From assembly GCA_027619225.1 (NCBI GenBank), contig JAQCFW010000001.1:1-64000 (forward strand): a DNA stretch of 64,000 nucleotides, given 5' to 3'. The stretch's first letter is position 1; each line of letters starts with the position of its first letter. A program made the translations under genes and the position numbers. Source of the DNA: Bacteroidota bacterium (lineage in GTDB: Bacteria > Bacteroidota > Bacteroidia > Flavobacteriales_D > Sanyastnellaceae). The notes beneath the pieces were generated by a model. The model saw nothing but the letters and a program-made list of their open reading frames with translations, searched no databases and was not told the origin of the DNA. This document shows positions 43,680 to 53,671 of this stretch, one piece after another.

Positions 43680-45320
43680 TTACCGCCCTTCAAACCGTAT
43701 TGAAATTCGTTGTGACGAAAGTTCTCCTTCATCGATTTTTGATTTTGGCCAAACCTTCTCGAACGAAATCACCAACCTATCCACAATCACCTCCCAAGTA
43801 ATGATCGCACGCCTTGTAGAATCCCCAACCGAAAACAACCTGTATCCTCGCGCAGTGGGGAGGAGTTGATATAATCTTCCAAGCATATCATCACCACCAT
43901 TCATCACCGCAACAGTGAGCGTTCTCTCATTTTTAATATCCACTCTAAACGCTCTGCCAACACTTGCAAATTCATTGCCAGATTTGATCACTTCACCTGT
44001 AAACACTACAAAAGGAAGGTCCCATTTTACTCTCGCTAGTAATTCTAAAGCACCATTATAAGCTCCCTTAATTTGTATTCTAGTTTGTAGTTCTCCACCT
44101 ATTTCTAATTCCGAACCCCATGACAATGTTGATCTGAAATTCAACTCTCCATGCTTCATTTCAGATTTTACAACTAATTTCTTGTTGTTTTCTTCAATGA
44201 AAAACCCACCCCCTCCAACCCAACTTGAATCAAAATTAGATTGCTCACCATACATCCGATACGGATGGTTTAAACTGTGTTTATCAAGGCTAGCAAAAAC
44301 AAAAATATTTTTACCAGAGGCAAACACAGCTCTATTGTTCATTGAGACACCTCCTTTAAATAAAGATATTTCAGATTCAAAACTAAGAGCATTTTTTTCT
44401 CTTCTAACAACCAATCCTACAATATTTCCTGGCCCCACCTCTCCCAATACACCTAACATAGTATGGGGATCTTTGTGAAAAATACTCCATGCCAATCGAC
44501 TTTGCCGGACTTCTGAACGTGACCTTTCAACTTCTGTCCTATGTAAACCCGATGAATAAATAGAGGTTATTTCTCCTGTGGCACTATCAATAACACATTC
44601 TCTACTTTTCGTGTCAAATGAGGTCGATATCCACCAATTTTTATTTGTTTTACTAACTGCAAAACCTCTGCGGCTAGGAGTACCATCTCCAGTATTAACG
44701 CCACTAAAATCACGACTTGTTTGACCTAAATTATGAGGAGCGCGCATGGATTGAAATGGGTCATACCTATAGACGGTAGCCCCTGAACCCCAATGAACCC
44801 GATGGTCTCCTATAATAAAATTCACTCCTTCACCTAATCTGCTTTGAAAGTAACCTCCAACATAGTCCACTCCCACTTCACCCGCATCTCTCTCAGCCAC
44901 TGTGCCCCAATTTGGACCTTTTACACGGGCAATCATCCCCGTTCTACCCCCTTCAAAACCCTCTAGGTTAGAAGCGGCGCCAGAACCGAAGTCACCGACG
45001 CCTACAACGTTCCAACTTATCGATTTTGACTCTGGAGATAGTGACTCTCTCCCCCAGCTACACCACACCCCCCACCTATCGTGTTGAATCACTTTAACAA
45101 TAACCTCTTCACGGACACCGTCAATAGCCCAAGCTTCTTCTGCTACTACTGGCCAACCATATTGCAATACATGTTTCGAAATGTATTCACCCTCATAAAC
45201 TTCCATCCACCCATCTTCAATAGCTGGAATAATTAATTTATTTATAGCCGTTTGGGATTGAGAGAAGAATGCGAGGGTTTGAGTTAAAAAACCCAGGATG
45301 AAAAAAAGTTGCTTTACCAT
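43680..45320 (-). CDS. outer-membrane beta-barrel-like protein with HhH-like N-terminal remnant
   Basis: About 546 residues from the ATG at 45320 (MVKQLFFILGFLTQ); an ATG at 45332 is four codons earlier. A signal peptide (about 1-17) is followed by a helix-hairpin-helix-like segment (WPVVAEEAWAIDGVREEVI), then a long run of short beta strands. Local sequence (AERDAGEVGVDYVGGY, IIGDHRVHWGSGATVY, SGLHRTEVERS) resembles a class of Bacteroidota outer-membrane proteins that carry several N-terminal HhH motifs related to ComEA. Here that N-terminal part is shortened. DNA-uptake or surface roles have been suggested for the class, but I cannot assign one. It overlaps the start of the gene at 45314-46069 side by about 7-19 bp, so both were probably expressed together. 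Confidence 0.6.
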   Translation of the reverse strand: MVKQLFFILGFLTQTLAFFSQSQTAINKLIIPAIEDGWMEVYEGEYISKHVLQYGWPVVAEEAWAIDGVREEVIVKVIQHDRWGVWCSWGRESLSPESKSISWNVVGVGDFGSGAASNLEGFEGGRTGMIARVKGPNWGTVAERDAGEVGVDYVGGYFQSRLGEGVNFIIGDHRVHWGSGATVYRYDPFQSMRAPHNLGQTSRDFSGVNTGDGTPSRRGFAVSKTNKNWWISTSFDTKSRECVIDSATGEITSIYSSGLHRTEVERSRSEVRQSRLAWSIFHKDPHTMLGVLGEVGPGNIVGLVVRREKNALSFESEISLFKGGVSMNNRAVFASGKNIFVFASLDKHSLNHPYRMYGEQSNFDSSWVGGGGFFIEENNKKLVVKSEMKHGELNFRSTLSWGSELEIGGELQTRIQIKGAYNGALELLARVKWDLPFVVFTGEVIKSGNEFASVGRAFRVDIKNERTLTVAVMNGGDDMLGRLYQLLPTARGYRLFSVGDSTRRAIITWEVIVDRLVISFEKVWPKSKIDEGELSSQRISIRFEGR

Positions 45321-46069
45321 TTTAAACCCCAATTTGTAGAACCACCTACAGCTCCTTGTTTGTGAAATAGTGAGCTGTGAATCTTACCAAAACGTTTAAT
45401 TCCACATGATAAATAAAATTGTGGTCCTTGCAAATTCACTGATACTTCAATCTGATCGATTCTCTTGCTGACAAATAGGGACCAACCGTGGCCACTCAAA
45501 TCTGAATTCATACCCGCTCCTATCGACAATGATGAAGACTCCCTTAGCTCTACAATTCCTATTATTTTCCATTGTTCACCAAAATCAATTAGCTGAGCAT
45601 CTATTGTTCCTTTTTTTTCAGCATCTTGAATTTCAAATAATATCCCCAGCTCTGAAATACCGTTAAACTGACGAACATTAATTTCACTTAAACGCTCAAA
45701 TTCACCTCCCAATAAGGTCCAACCAACAAGCTTTATTCCTGAATCTGAATCAAATAGTTGAATTTCCTTCCCTGCCCAAAAACTTGATGAACTCCAAGCC
45801 TCCCATCCACTCCATGTACAACCTAACCAAGCGCTAGATACATTTGGCATTCGCTTTTCAAAGACAAAAGAATTCCAGCTGGTCCCCCACAACAATTGAG
45901 AAACTTCAAGGTGACCATTCTTAAAATTGTGATTAATTTGAGAGGCTTGAAAATGATACTTATCAGTAAAAACACTGCAAAAACATAGTGTTAAAATGAT
46001 GATTATGAGTCGATTTATTTTCACACCAGCAAGTTGGAAGAATAATAAATACCATTTAAAACAAATCAA
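45314..46069 (-). CDS. exported beta-barrel-like protein of unknown function
   Basis: Up to 251 residues. The strongest signal peptide begins at a GTG at 46024 (VKINRLIIIILTLCFCSVFT), so the real protein may be about 236 residues; the ATG at 46069 is the alternative start. The rest is rich in alternating hydrophobic and polar residues and in Trp, Gly and Ser, as in a small barrel or beta-sandwich (WLGCTWSGWEAWSSSSFW, SLSIGAGMNSDLSGHGWSLFV, FYLSCGIKRFGKIHSSLFH). I do not recognise it. It precedes and overlaps the larger barrel-like gene at 43680-45320, suggesting a two-gene envelope unit. Confidence 0.55.
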   Translation of the reverse strand: MICFKWYLLFFQLAGVKINRLIIIILTLCFCSVFTDKYHFQASQINHNFKNGHLEVSQLLWGTSWNSFVFEKRMPNVSSAWLGCTWSGWEAWSSSSFWAGKEIQLFDSDSGIKLVGWTLLGGEFERLSEINVRQFNGISELGILFEIQDAEKKGTIDAQLIDFGEQWKIIGIVELRESSSLSIGAGMNSDLSGHGWSLFVSKRIDQIEVSVNLQGPQFYLSCGIKRFGKIHSSLFHKQGAVGGSTNWGLKW

Positions 46070-46114
46070 CTCGCGTTAGTCATAAATTTATTCGTGTTTT
46101 ACCTTGCTTAGCCA

Positions 46115-46122
46115 TATATTTG
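46115..46122 (+). promoter_or_regulatory. candidate -7 element of the tRNA-Leu promoter
   Basis: TATATTTG matches TANNTTTG and ends 16 bases before the first base of the tRNA, so a start about 7 bases downstream would give a short 5' leader for RNase P to remove. No strong TTG at the usual -33 spacing, only a TTTT-containing stretch (46096-46100). Confidence 0.5.
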
Positions 46123-46138
46123 CGACCCTATTTGGAAT

Positions 46139-46220
46139 GCGGGTGTGGTGAAATTGGTAGACACGCCAGACTTAGGATCTGGTGCCGCAAGGTGTGTGGG
46201 TTCGAGTCCCTCCACCCGCA
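46139..46220 (+). tRNA. tRNA-Leu (anticodon UAG)
   Basis: An 82-base class II tRNA. The acceptor arms GCGGGTG (46139-46145) and CACCCGC (46213-46219) pair fully, with discriminator A at 46220. The anticodon stem CCAGA/TCTGG encloses CTTAGGA, giving anticodon TAG, which reads CUA (and other CUN) leucine codons. A variable arm (TGCCGCAAGGTG) and a T-arm TTCGAGTCCC region complete the cloverleaf. CCA is not encoded in full. The trigger-factor ATG follows 40 bases later with no terminator between, suggesting a shared transcript. Confidence 0.95.
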
Positions 46221-46260
46221 CAATTCCAACTCTAATAGGAAGATTCTTCAAAAGAACACC

Positions 46261-47616
46261 ATGCAGATAAGTCAAGAACCGATTGATGCGCTTAGAGCGC
46301 AAGTAAGTGTTACACTTGATAAAAACGACTACAAAGATCGTTGTGATAAAATACTAAAAGCGCAACGCAAGCAGATCACCTTGCCAGGGTTCCGAAAAGG
46401 AAAAGTGCCTATGTCTATCGTACAAAAGCAGTACGGAAGAGCTGTTCTTGCAGAAGAAATCAACAAGCTTTTAAGTGAATCTCTCACTAAGCACATCCAA
46501 GAAAAGAAGATGCATGTTCTCGGGAATCCTATCCCCGCAGAAAACATCGAGGACGAAGGAGATTGGGAAAACCCCGACACTTTCAAATTCACTTATGAAG
46601 TGGGGCTTGCTCCTGAAATCAAATTAAGTTTTGGTTGGAGAGCAAAATTCACGCGCCACATTATCCCTGTAGATAAAAAAGCAATTGACAATCGCGTGGT
46701 AGACATGCAGCGTCAACACGGTAAGATTAGCGATATAGAACAAGCTGGTGAAAAGGACATGCTGTTAGGCACATTCACTCAGCTTTCTGAACACGGTGAG
46801 ATCCTTGAAGGAGGTATTGAAAACCGCAGCTCTATTTCAGCTGAATTCATTGAAGAAAAGGCTACTAAAAGTAAAGTTGTAGGATCTAAGGTTGGTGACG
46901 TTTTAATCGTTAATCCTAACAATGTAAGCCAAAATCATGAAGATCTAGGTCGTATGTTAGGCATTGACCACGAGCAAGTGCACTCGCTCAAAGGGGATTT
47001 TAAATTCGTCGTTGAAGAAATTAAACACCTCGATCCTCATGAAGTTGAGCAAAGCCTTTTCGACAAAATTTACCCGAAAGGTGAGGTCAATAGCGAAAAG
47101 GAATTTCGTTCAAAAATAGAAAAAGATCTCGAAGGACATTTCGATAGGGATGCCGAATGGGTTTTCCGCCGACGCTTTGTAACTGACATTATTGACTACA
47201 TGAAAATCCCTTTGCCTGAGGAGTTTCTAAAACGTTGGATTGTGAAAGCTAATGACAAGCCTGTTACACCTGAACAGCTAGAAAACGAATTCGAAGGTTA
47301 CGCCGCTTCATTGCGTTGGCAGCTTGTCCAGCAAAGCGTTTTAAAGGATCAAAACATTCAAATTACTGCTGAAGAATTGGAATCTGAAGCACGGAGATTT
47401 GTCGGAGCACAATACGCTCAATACGGGATGCCTTTAGATGAAGAGCAATTAGACGAGGTTGCAAAAAGTGTGTTAGCTAAGGAGGGCGAACGACGTAAAA
47501 TTGCGGATGTGATCCTTGAACGTAAAGTTGTTGATCATCTTAAAACACTTGTCAGCATTAAGGAAAAGTCCATTCCTTACGAGAAGTTTGCAAAACTTGC
47601 GGCTGAGGTTAAGTAA
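46261..47616 (+). CDS. tig: trigger factor
   Basis: A 451-residue ribosome-associated chaperone and peptidyl-prolyl isomerase-related protein. I start at 46261 (MQISQEPIDALRAQVSVTLDK); an open frame from 46120 runs through the tRNA and is rejected. The ribosome-binding signature is in TLPGFRKGKVPMSIVQKQYG (about residues 38-57), with a PPIase-like middle domain and helical C-terminal arms (DEEQLDEVAKSVLAKEGERRKIADVILERKV). It is followed by clpP and clpX, the classic tig-clpP-clpX order, which links nascent-chain folding to proteolysis. Confidence 0.96.
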   Translation: MQISQEPIDALRAQVSVTLDKNDYKDRCDKILKAQRKQITLPGFRKGKVPMSIVQKQYGRAVLAEEINKLLSESLTKHIQEKKMHVLGNPIPAENIEDEGDWENPDTFKFTYEVGLAPEIKLSFGWRAKFTRHIIPVDKKAIDNRVVDMQRQHGKISDIEQAGEKDMLLGTFTQLSEHGEILEGGIENRSSISAEFIEEKATKSKVVGSKVGDVLIVNPNNVSQNHEDLGRMLGIDHEQVHSLKGDFKFVVEEIKHLDPHEVEQSLFDKIYPKGEVNSEKEFRSKIEKDLEGHFDRDAEWVFRRRFVTDIIDYMKIPLPEEFLKRWIVKANDKPVTPEQLENEFEGYAASLRWQLVQQSVLKDQNIQITAEELESEARRFVGAQYAQYGMPLDEEQLDEVAKSVLAKEGERRKIADVILERKVVDHLKTLVSIKEKSIPYEKFAKLAAEVK

Positions 47617-47701
47617 TTATACTTGTCTTTGTGAATATCCGATGGTATAAAAGTTAATACATAGTCATTAGCTCCTTAAATTGCAGGCATATTCAAGCAT
47701 C

Positions 47702-48379
47702 ATGAACAATCGCAAAGAGTTTTTAAAGTACGCCGTAAAAGATCGCGGCTTAAGCAGTCATACAGTAGGAGATTTTATTTCATCTGCTTATGGCCCTGAA
47801 AACATGACACGAACAGTCATTGAAGAAAGATCTATGCCCTTTCGTGAGGTAGACGTTTTCTCTCGCTTAATGGCTGATAGAATTATCTTTATGGGAACCG
47901 GAGTTGATGATAATATTGCCAATATTATTCAAGCTCAACTTTTGTTTTTAGAGTCAACAGATCCCGCAAAGGATATTCAGATTTACATCAATTCACCTGG
48001 AGGCAGTGTTTATGCAGGACTAGGTATTTATGACACCATGCAATATATCCGCCCTGAAATTGCAACTATTTGCACAGGTATGGCTGCATCAATGGGTGCC
48101 GTTCTATTGTGTGGCGGAGCTGCTGGAAAACGTACCGGACTTAAGCACAGCAGAGTTATGATACACCAACCATTGGGAGGTGCGCGTGGACAAGCTTCAG
48201 ATATTGAGATTACAGCGCGTGAAATTCAAAAACTAAAGAAAGAACTCTACGACATTATTGCTCACCATTCTGGAAAAACATACGAGCAAGTTTGGGAAGA
48301 CAGTGATCGTGATTACTGGATGACGGCTGAAGAAGCTAAGAAATACGGTATGATTGATGAAGTTCTTACAAGAAGTTAA
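47702..48379 (+). CDS. clpP: ATP-dependent Clp protease proteolytic subunit
   Basis: A 225-residue self-compartmentalising serine protease. I use the ATG at 47702 ([17 protein letters not shown]); a TTG 21 bases before is in frame but less likely. The catalytic serine is S130 in GMAASMGA, the histidine H155 in VMIHQPLGG, and the aspartate lies in the [12 protein letters not shown] stretch. The N-terminal extension of about 35 residues before [19 protein letters not shown] is typical of Bacteroidota ClpP. It lies between tig and clpX (19-bp gap to clpX). Confidence 0.97.
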   Translation: MNNRKEFLKYAVKDRGLSSHTVGDFISSAYGPENMTRTVIEERSMPFREVDVFSRLMADRIIFMGTGVDDNIANIIQAQLLFLESTDPAKDIQIYINSPGGSVYAGLGIYDTMQYIRPEIATICTGMAASMGAVLLCGGAAGKRTGLKHSRVMIHQPLGGARGQASDIEITAREIQKLKKELYDIIAHHSGKTYEQVWEDSDRDYWMTAEEAKKYGMIDEVLTRS

Positions 48380-48398
48380 TTAGAATTATTTATACCAA

Positions 48399-49634
48399 AT
48401 GGCGAAAGGAAAAGACAGTGGATCAAAGGAAAAATGCTCTTTCTGTGGTACTGATAAAGAAGAAGTAGAAATACTTATTGCAGGTATTTCCGGGCACATT
48501 TGTGATCGATGTGTAAGACAAGCTGAGGAGATTGTTGATAGTGAAACTTTTACTGAAACCACTGATCAATTAAAATTAGAGCTCAAGAAACCTCTCGAAA
48601 TTAAAGATCACATCGACGACTACGTAATAGGTCAAGAGGAGGCAAAAAGAACACTGTCAGTAGCTGTTTACAATCATTACAAGAGGCTTCTGAATCCGCC
48701 AATAAAAGGATCCGAAGTTGAATTAGACAAATCAAACGTAATTCTAGTTGGAGAAACCGGTACAGGGAAAACACTTCTTGCGAAAACGATAGCTAAAATG
48801 CTTGATGTCCCATTTTGTATCGCTGATGCAACGGTATTAACCGAAGCTGGATACGTAGGTGAAGATGTCGAGAGCGTCTTATCACGGTTATTACAAACTG
48901 CAGATTTTGATGTTGAAGCGGCTGAACGAGGAATCGTTTTTATAGATGAAATTGATAAAATCGCCCGCAAAAGTGACAACGCATCAATTACACGGGATGT
49001 GAGTGGTGAAGGTGTTCAACAAGCACTTCTGAAACTTCTTGAAGGAACCGAAGTGAATGTACCACCACAAGGAGGGCGCAAACATCCAGAGCAAAAGTTA
49101 ATCAAGGTTGACACGAAAAACATATTGTTTATCTGCGGGGGAGCATTCTCAGGCATTGAAAAACAAATTGAAAGAAGACTGAGTAGATCAACGATCGGTT
49201 TTAAAAGCGGAGGGGCTGCAAAAGTTGAGGACAACATACTTTCATATATCGCACCTGCTGATTTAAGGAGTTACGGTTTAATTCCTGAGTTAGTTGGTCG
49301 ATTCCCTGTTCTAACACATCTGAATACTTTAGACGGAAAAGCGCTTAGAAGGATCTTAACAGAGCCTAAAAATGCAATCATAAAACAGTATGTTTATCTT
49401 TTTCAGTTAGATGGAATTCAACTGAAATTCAAAGCTGATGCTCTTGATTGGATCGTAGAAAAAGCGCTGGAGTTTAAATTAGGAGCTCGTGGACTTAGAG
49501 GGATTCTTGAGACAATATTAACAGATGCAATGTTCGAACTTCCCAGCGGAGATGTTGTGGAGTTGGTCGTCGATCAGAAGTATTGTGAGGGTCACAAAGG
49601 GTCAATTGCCAAACAAGGCCTGAAAGTCGCATAA
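48399..49634 (+). CDS. clpX: ATP-dependent Clp protease ATP-binding subunit ClpX
   Basis: A 411-residue AAA+ unfoldase that feeds substrates to ClpP. The N-terminal zinc-binding domain has CSFCGTD and HICDRCV (four cysteines), the Walker A motif reads [13 protein letters not shown], Walker B is [12 protein letters not shown], and the sensor region [19 protein letters not shown] is intact (here [14 protein letters not shown]). The ClpP-contacting loop is within the [12 protein letters not shown] neighbourhood. It is the third gene of tig-clpP-clpX. Confidence 0.97.
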   Translation: MAKGKDSGSKEKCSFCGTDKEEVEILIAGISGHICDRCVRQAEEIVDSETFTETTDQLKLELKKPLEIKDHIDDYVIGQEEAKRTLSVAVYNHYKRLLNPPIKGSEVELDKSNVILVGETGTGKTLLAKTIAKMLDVPFCIADATVLTEAGYVGEDVESVLSRLLQTADFDVEAAERGIVFIDEIDKIARKSDNASITRDVSGEGVQQALLKLLEGTEVNVPPQGGRKHPEQKLIKVDTKNILFICGGAFSGIEKQIERRLSRSTIGFKSGGAAKVEDNILSYIAPADLRSYGLIPELVGRFPVLTHLNTLDGKALRRILTEPKNAIIKQYVYLFQLDGIQLKFKADALDWIVEKALEFKLGARGLRGILETILTDAMFELPSGDVVELVVDQKYCEGHKGSIAKQGLKVA

Positions 49635-49737
49635 CATCGTGTTTTGTTCGTCTGTTGTGGACAAAGGACAGGAATAATTAATCTTAAATTAGAGATTGAT
49701 TAGTAGCTTGGTCTTCTAACTTTTAACGAAAGAAGAC

Positions 49738-52404
49738 GTGGCAGGTAAGGTTACTCCTTTGATGCAGCAATACAACCGGATTAAAACAAAACATCCGGAC
49801 ACTATTCTACTTTTTCGAGTGGGCGATTTTTACGAAACGTTCGGTCAAGATGCTATTGTAGCGTCTAAAGTCCTAGATATTATCCTCGCGAAAAGAGGAA
49901 ATGGAAGTGCCTCCGAAATTGAGTTGGCTGGATTCCCTCACCATTCTTTAGACAATTATTTACCTAAGCTCGTCAGGTCGGGGTTAAAAGTTGCCGTTTG
50001 CGACCAGCTAGAAGACCCTAAACAAGCTAAGGGGCTAGTTAAAAGGGGAGTTACTGAACTTGTAACACCTGGGGTGGTCATGCACGACCAAGTATTACAG
50101 TCAAAGCAAAATCATTATTTAGCAGCTCTTCACTGGACTAGAAATGAGTGTGGAGTCGCATTCTTAGATATTTCAACTGGAGAGTTTCTTGCCGCTGAGG
50201 GTAGTTCAGAGTGGATTGACAAACTTCTCAAGAGCTTTAACCCCAAAGAGTGGGTTTGTGAAAAAAGGCATGAATCAGATTTAATCTCATTGTTTGGTGA
50301 TGATACGCCTCGATCTAAACTTGATGATTGGGTTTTTTCTGAGGAGTTCGCGAATGAAAAACTACAATCTCAGTTTGGGATTACTTCAATGAAAGGGTTT
50401 GGATTAAATAACGCTCCTTCAGCAAAAATTGCTGCAGGTGTTATTTTAGAATACTTAAAATTTACACACCACACTAAATTATCTCATCTCCAGGGGGTGA
50501 AGAGATTAAGGGAGACTGACGGAATGTGGCTTGACCGATTCACCGTGAGGAATCTGGAAATCATTCATCCCAGTCATCCAGATGGCACTTCGCTGGCTGA
50601 TACCATCGATAGAACATCAACACCCATGGGGGCAAGGATGTTAAGGCGATGGTTAATTATGCCTCTAACTGATAAGACTGCCATAGAATTCAGACACAAT
50701 GCAGTAAGTCTATTGATGGATAAGGAGGAATTGTCTTCAAATCTTAAAATCATCCTGTCTGGGGTTGGCGATCTTGAGAGGTTGGCGTCTAAAGCAAGCA
50801 CGGCCAAGATTAACCCTCGAGAACTAGTGCAACTTAGAAGAGGCCTCGAAGCTGTCATAAAAGTTGCAGAAGAAGCTGCTGGAGAAGAAGCTTTGTTGTC
50901 TACACTTGAAAGACTATCTCCTTGCGATAAGCTTCTCTGGAGATTAGAGAAAGAATTGGAAGATGAAGCCCCTAACCAAGTTGGTAAAGGTGCGGTCATT
51001 AAGCCAGGTGTTAGTCTTGAATTGGACCAAGTCAGATGTTTGGCCTTTGAAAGCCACAAAGCTTTGGAGTTAATTCGAGAAAGAGAAGTTGCTCTAACCG
51101 GAATTAGTTCACTAAAAATAGGGTTTAACAATGTCTTTGGTTATTACCTAGAAGTTCGACATGCTCACAAAGACAAAGTTCCGGAAGCGTGGATTCGGAA
51201 GCAGACATTAACACAGGCCGAGAGATATATTACGGAAGAATTAAAGGTTTTAGAAACCCAAATTCTAGAAGCGAAGGACAAGGCATTGTCTCTTGAGCTG
51301 GGACTTTATGAATCGCTCGTTTTAGAAACTGTAAAAAACACAACTGAGTTAATTGGCAATGCCAGGGCAATGGGCGAGCTCGATGTTCTAAATTGTTTTG
51401 CCTCTGTTGCTTTAGAATTCGGCTATACTCGTCCTCGAATAAATGAAAATCATGGGGTGAAAATCATTGAGGGGAGGCACCCTGTCATTGAAAGACAACT
51501 TCCACTTGGGGAATCTTACGTTTCAAATAATCTAACGTTAGATCCTGAAAAAGCTCAAATACTTATGGTTACCGGGCCTAACATGGCTGGTAAAAGCGCA
51601 CTTCTAAGGCAAACTGCATTAATTTGTCTTATGGCTCAAAGTGGCGGGTTTGTCCCTGCAAGAAGTGCTGAATTAGGTATTCTTGATAGAATTTTCACAA
51701 GGGTTGGCGCCTCTGATAATATTTCAAGTGGAGAATCTACCTTTATGGTGGAGATGAATGAAACTGCTTCCATTTTAAATAGTATTACAGGGAGAAGTCT
51801 GGTTCTACTTGATGAAATAGGAAGAGGGACAAGCACATATGATGGGGTAAGCATCGCTTGGGCTATTGCAGAACACCTGCATGGTTATGAAAAAATTAGA
51901 CCCTTAACTTTATTTGCCACTCACTACCATGAGCTCAATGAGATGACGGCTTCTTTCCCCCGCATTAGAAATTTTAATGTCAGTGTAAAAGAGGTAGATG
52001 GAAGTATCGTTTTTCTGAGAAAACTCGTTGCTGGAGGATCTAATCACAGCTTCGGTATTAACGTAGCTAAACTAGCGGGAATGCCTCGGGCGTTAGTTAG
52101 GCGAGCTGAAGAAGTACTCATTAAACTCGAGTCCAACAGAAAAGAAAATGGTGGGTCAACAAATTCCGGTGAACCTAAAATCTCCCCTGTTAAGCTACCA
52201 ACATTAGAGGATTCTTTTGACACAAACTTTGACACAAAAAGCATTGCTGCTGAACCAGGTGTTCAGATGAGTTTTTTCAAATTAGACGATCCAGCTCTTG
52301 AAGATGTCCGAGATAGGTTGCTCGATTTAGACATTGACAATCTTACCCCACTAAACGCATTATTAAAGCTTCATGAAATCAGAAAAGTCGTGGGCGGAAA
52401 GTAA
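49738..52404 (+). CDS. mutS: DNA mismatch repair protein MutS
   Basis: An 888-residue mismatch sensor. A GTG start (MAGKVTPLMQQYN) is preceded by a purine-rich GAAAGAAGA, and the mismatch-binding N-terminus contains FRVGDFYETFGQDA with the conserved Phe and Glu that contact the mispair. The Walker A loop GPNMAGKS is at residues 613-620, followed by DEIGRGTSTYDG and ATHYHELNEM. The C-terminal tail (LDIDNLTPLNALLKLHEIRKVV) is typical. It stands 103 bp after clpX on the same strand and converges on ald. Confidence 0.97.
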   Translation: MAGKVTPLMQQYNRIKTKHPDTILLFRVGDFYETFGQDAIVASKVLDIILAKRGNGSASEIELAGFPHHSLDNYLPKLVRSGLKVAVCDQLEDPKQAKGLVKRGVTELVTPGVVMHDQVLQSKQNHYLAALHWTRNECGVAFLDISTGEFLAAEGSSEWIDKLLKSFNPKEWVCEKRHESDLISLFGDDTPRSKLDDWVFSEEFANEKLQSQFGITSMKGFGLNNAPSAKIAAGVILEYLKFTHHTKLSHLQGVKRLRETDGMWLDRFTVRNLEIIHPSHPDGTSLADTIDRTSTPMGARMLRRWLIMPLTDKTAIEFRHNAVSLLMDKEELSSNLKIILSGVGDLERLASKASTAKINPRELVQLRRGLEAVIKVAEEAAGEEALLSTLERLSPCDKLLWRLEKELEDEAPNQVGKGAVIKPGVSLELDQVRCLAFESHKALELIREREVALTGISSLKIGFNNVFGYYLEVRHAHKDKVPEAWIRKQTLTQAERYITEELKVLETQILEAKDKALSLELGLYESLVLETVKNTTELIGNARAMGELDVLNCFASVALEFGYTRPRINENHGVKIIEGRHPVIERQLPLGESYVSNNLTLDPEKAQILMVTGPNMAGKSALLRQTALICLMAQSGGFVPARSAELGILDRIFTRVGASDNISSGESTFMVEMNETASILNSITGRSLVLLDEIGRGTSTYDGVSIAWAIAEHLHGYEKIRPLTLFATHYHELNEMTASFPRIRNFNVSVKEVDGSIVFLRKLVAGGSNHSFGINVAKLAGMPRALVRRAEEVLIKLESNRKENGGSTNSGEPKISPVKLPTLEDSFDTNFDTKSIAAEPGVQMSFFKLDDPALEDVRDRLLDLDIDNLTPLNALLKLHEIRKVVGGK

Positions 52405-52414
52405 GATTTTAAAA

Positions 52415-53632
52415 TCAGAATGTTGCTAAAAACAAGTCCAAGTCCTTAAACGGAAGATCTCGTTCTTCTGCCACATCCTTGTTCGTTATTACACCTTTAT
52501 ACATATAAACTCCTGACTTGACAATATTAGCACCTCTAATAGCAAGCTCAAGTCCACCATCAGAAACAATCCCTAGGATAAAAGGAGCAAGTATATTGCT
52601 CAACGCCTGACTCGCTGTTCCAGAAACACTTGAAGCGATGTTAGGTACGCAATAATGAATCACACCATGTTCTATATAAGTCGGGCTTTCATGGCTTGTC
52701 ATACGCGACGTTTCAAAGCAGCCTCCTCTATCTATACATACATCTATAATTACAGATCCCTCTTTCATTGAACTGACCATAGGCTCACTTACGATCATGG
52801 GTGACCTTGAACCATCTCCACGAAAAGCACCTATTGCAACGTCAGCAGTATTCAGAGCCTCGTTTAAAACTGATGGTTGTAAGGTTGAAGTCCAAACTCT
52901 GTGGCCTAAACTTTGCTGGATTCTGACAAGCCTGTGAGGTCTGTTGTCAAAGATTTTCACCTGAGCACCTAGACCCATTGCAGCGCGAGCCGCAAACTCA
53001 CCTACAGTACCAGCACCTAAAATAACAATTTCGCTGGGCCTAACTCCGCTAATCCCTCCCAGCATAGCCGATTTGGATTTTTCACCTGAAAGAAGATTAC
53101 CAGCAATTAAAATAGAAACATTCCCGGCTATTTCTCCCATAGCTCTCACAAGCGGATACAGTCCATTATTATTTCTGATAAGATCCCAAGCAATTGCAGT
53201 GATTCTCTTCTGACTCAGCTTGGCCAGAAGATCTTTATTTTGAACACTTAACTGCAGGGCGCTTATCAAAGTAGCTCCTCGTTCCATCAAAGCCACTTCA
53301 TCTAAAGATGGTGGCTCAACTTTTAATATAATACCAGCTTCGAAAACCTGTTTTCTATCATGGATAATTCTCGCACCTGATTCGCTATAATCAATGTCTG
53401 TGAAATTCGAGTTCTCTCCAGCACCAGCCTCGACAAGCACCTCATGTCCATGCGCGACTAAAAGAGCTACGGCCTCTGGAACAAGAGCAACACGTTTTTC
53501 TTGCAGGCTTATTTCTTTGGGGATACCAATCGTAAGATCTTCCTGACTTGCAAGAACTTGTAACAATTCCTCTTGAGGCAATAGTGAAGCTTCCTTTGCT
53601 AGAGCTTTTATGGCTTTGCGTCCTGTTTCCAT
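52415..53632 (-). CDS. ald: alanine dehydrogenase
   Basis: A 405-residue NAD-dependent enzyme converting alanine to pyruvate and ammonia. Signatures include IGIPKEISLQEKRVALVPEA, GHEVLVEAGAGENS, VVILGAGTVGEFAARAAMGLGAQVK-like sequence (EIVILGAGTVGEFAARA), and IDVCIDRGGCFETSRMTSHESPTY. It is about 30 residues longer at the N-terminus than the B. subtilis enzyme, as is usual in Bacteroidota. It belongs to a porX-tsaE-ald cluster on the minus strand that I have seen repeatedly in this phylum. Confidence 0.95.
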   Translation of the reverse strand: METGRKAIKALAKEASLLPQEELLQVLASQEDLTIGIPKEISLQEKRVALVPEAVALLVAHGHEVLVEAGAGENSNFTDIDYSESGARIIHDRKQVFEAGIILKVEPPSLDEVALMERGATLISALQLSVQNKDLLAKLSQKRITAIAWDLIRNNNGLYPLVRAMGEIAGNVSILIAGNLLSGEKSKSAMLGGISGVRPSEIVILGAGTVGEFAARAAMGLGAQVKIFDNRPHRLVRIQQSLGHRVWTSTLQPSVLNEALNTADVAIGAFRGDGSRSPMIVSEPMVSSMKEGSVIIDVCIDRGGCFETSRMTSHESPTYIEHGVIHYCVPNIASSVSGTASQALSNILAPFILGIVSDGGLELAIRGANIVKSGVYMYKGVITNKDVAEERDLPFKDLDLFLATF

Positions 53633-53671
53633 GTAGCTGGTAATTTAATACTTTAACATCATTTAATCGCT

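Noticed and set aside
46120-46260. Open reading frame extending trigger factor upstream through the tRNA
   Set aside because: It covers tRNA-Leu entirely and adds a non-family N-terminus; the ATG at 46261 fits the trigger-factor family.
52405-52416. Palindrome GATTTTAAAATC between mutS and ald as a regulatory site or terminator
   Set aside because: Too short and AT-rich, with no T-run; it merely falls at the two convergent stops.
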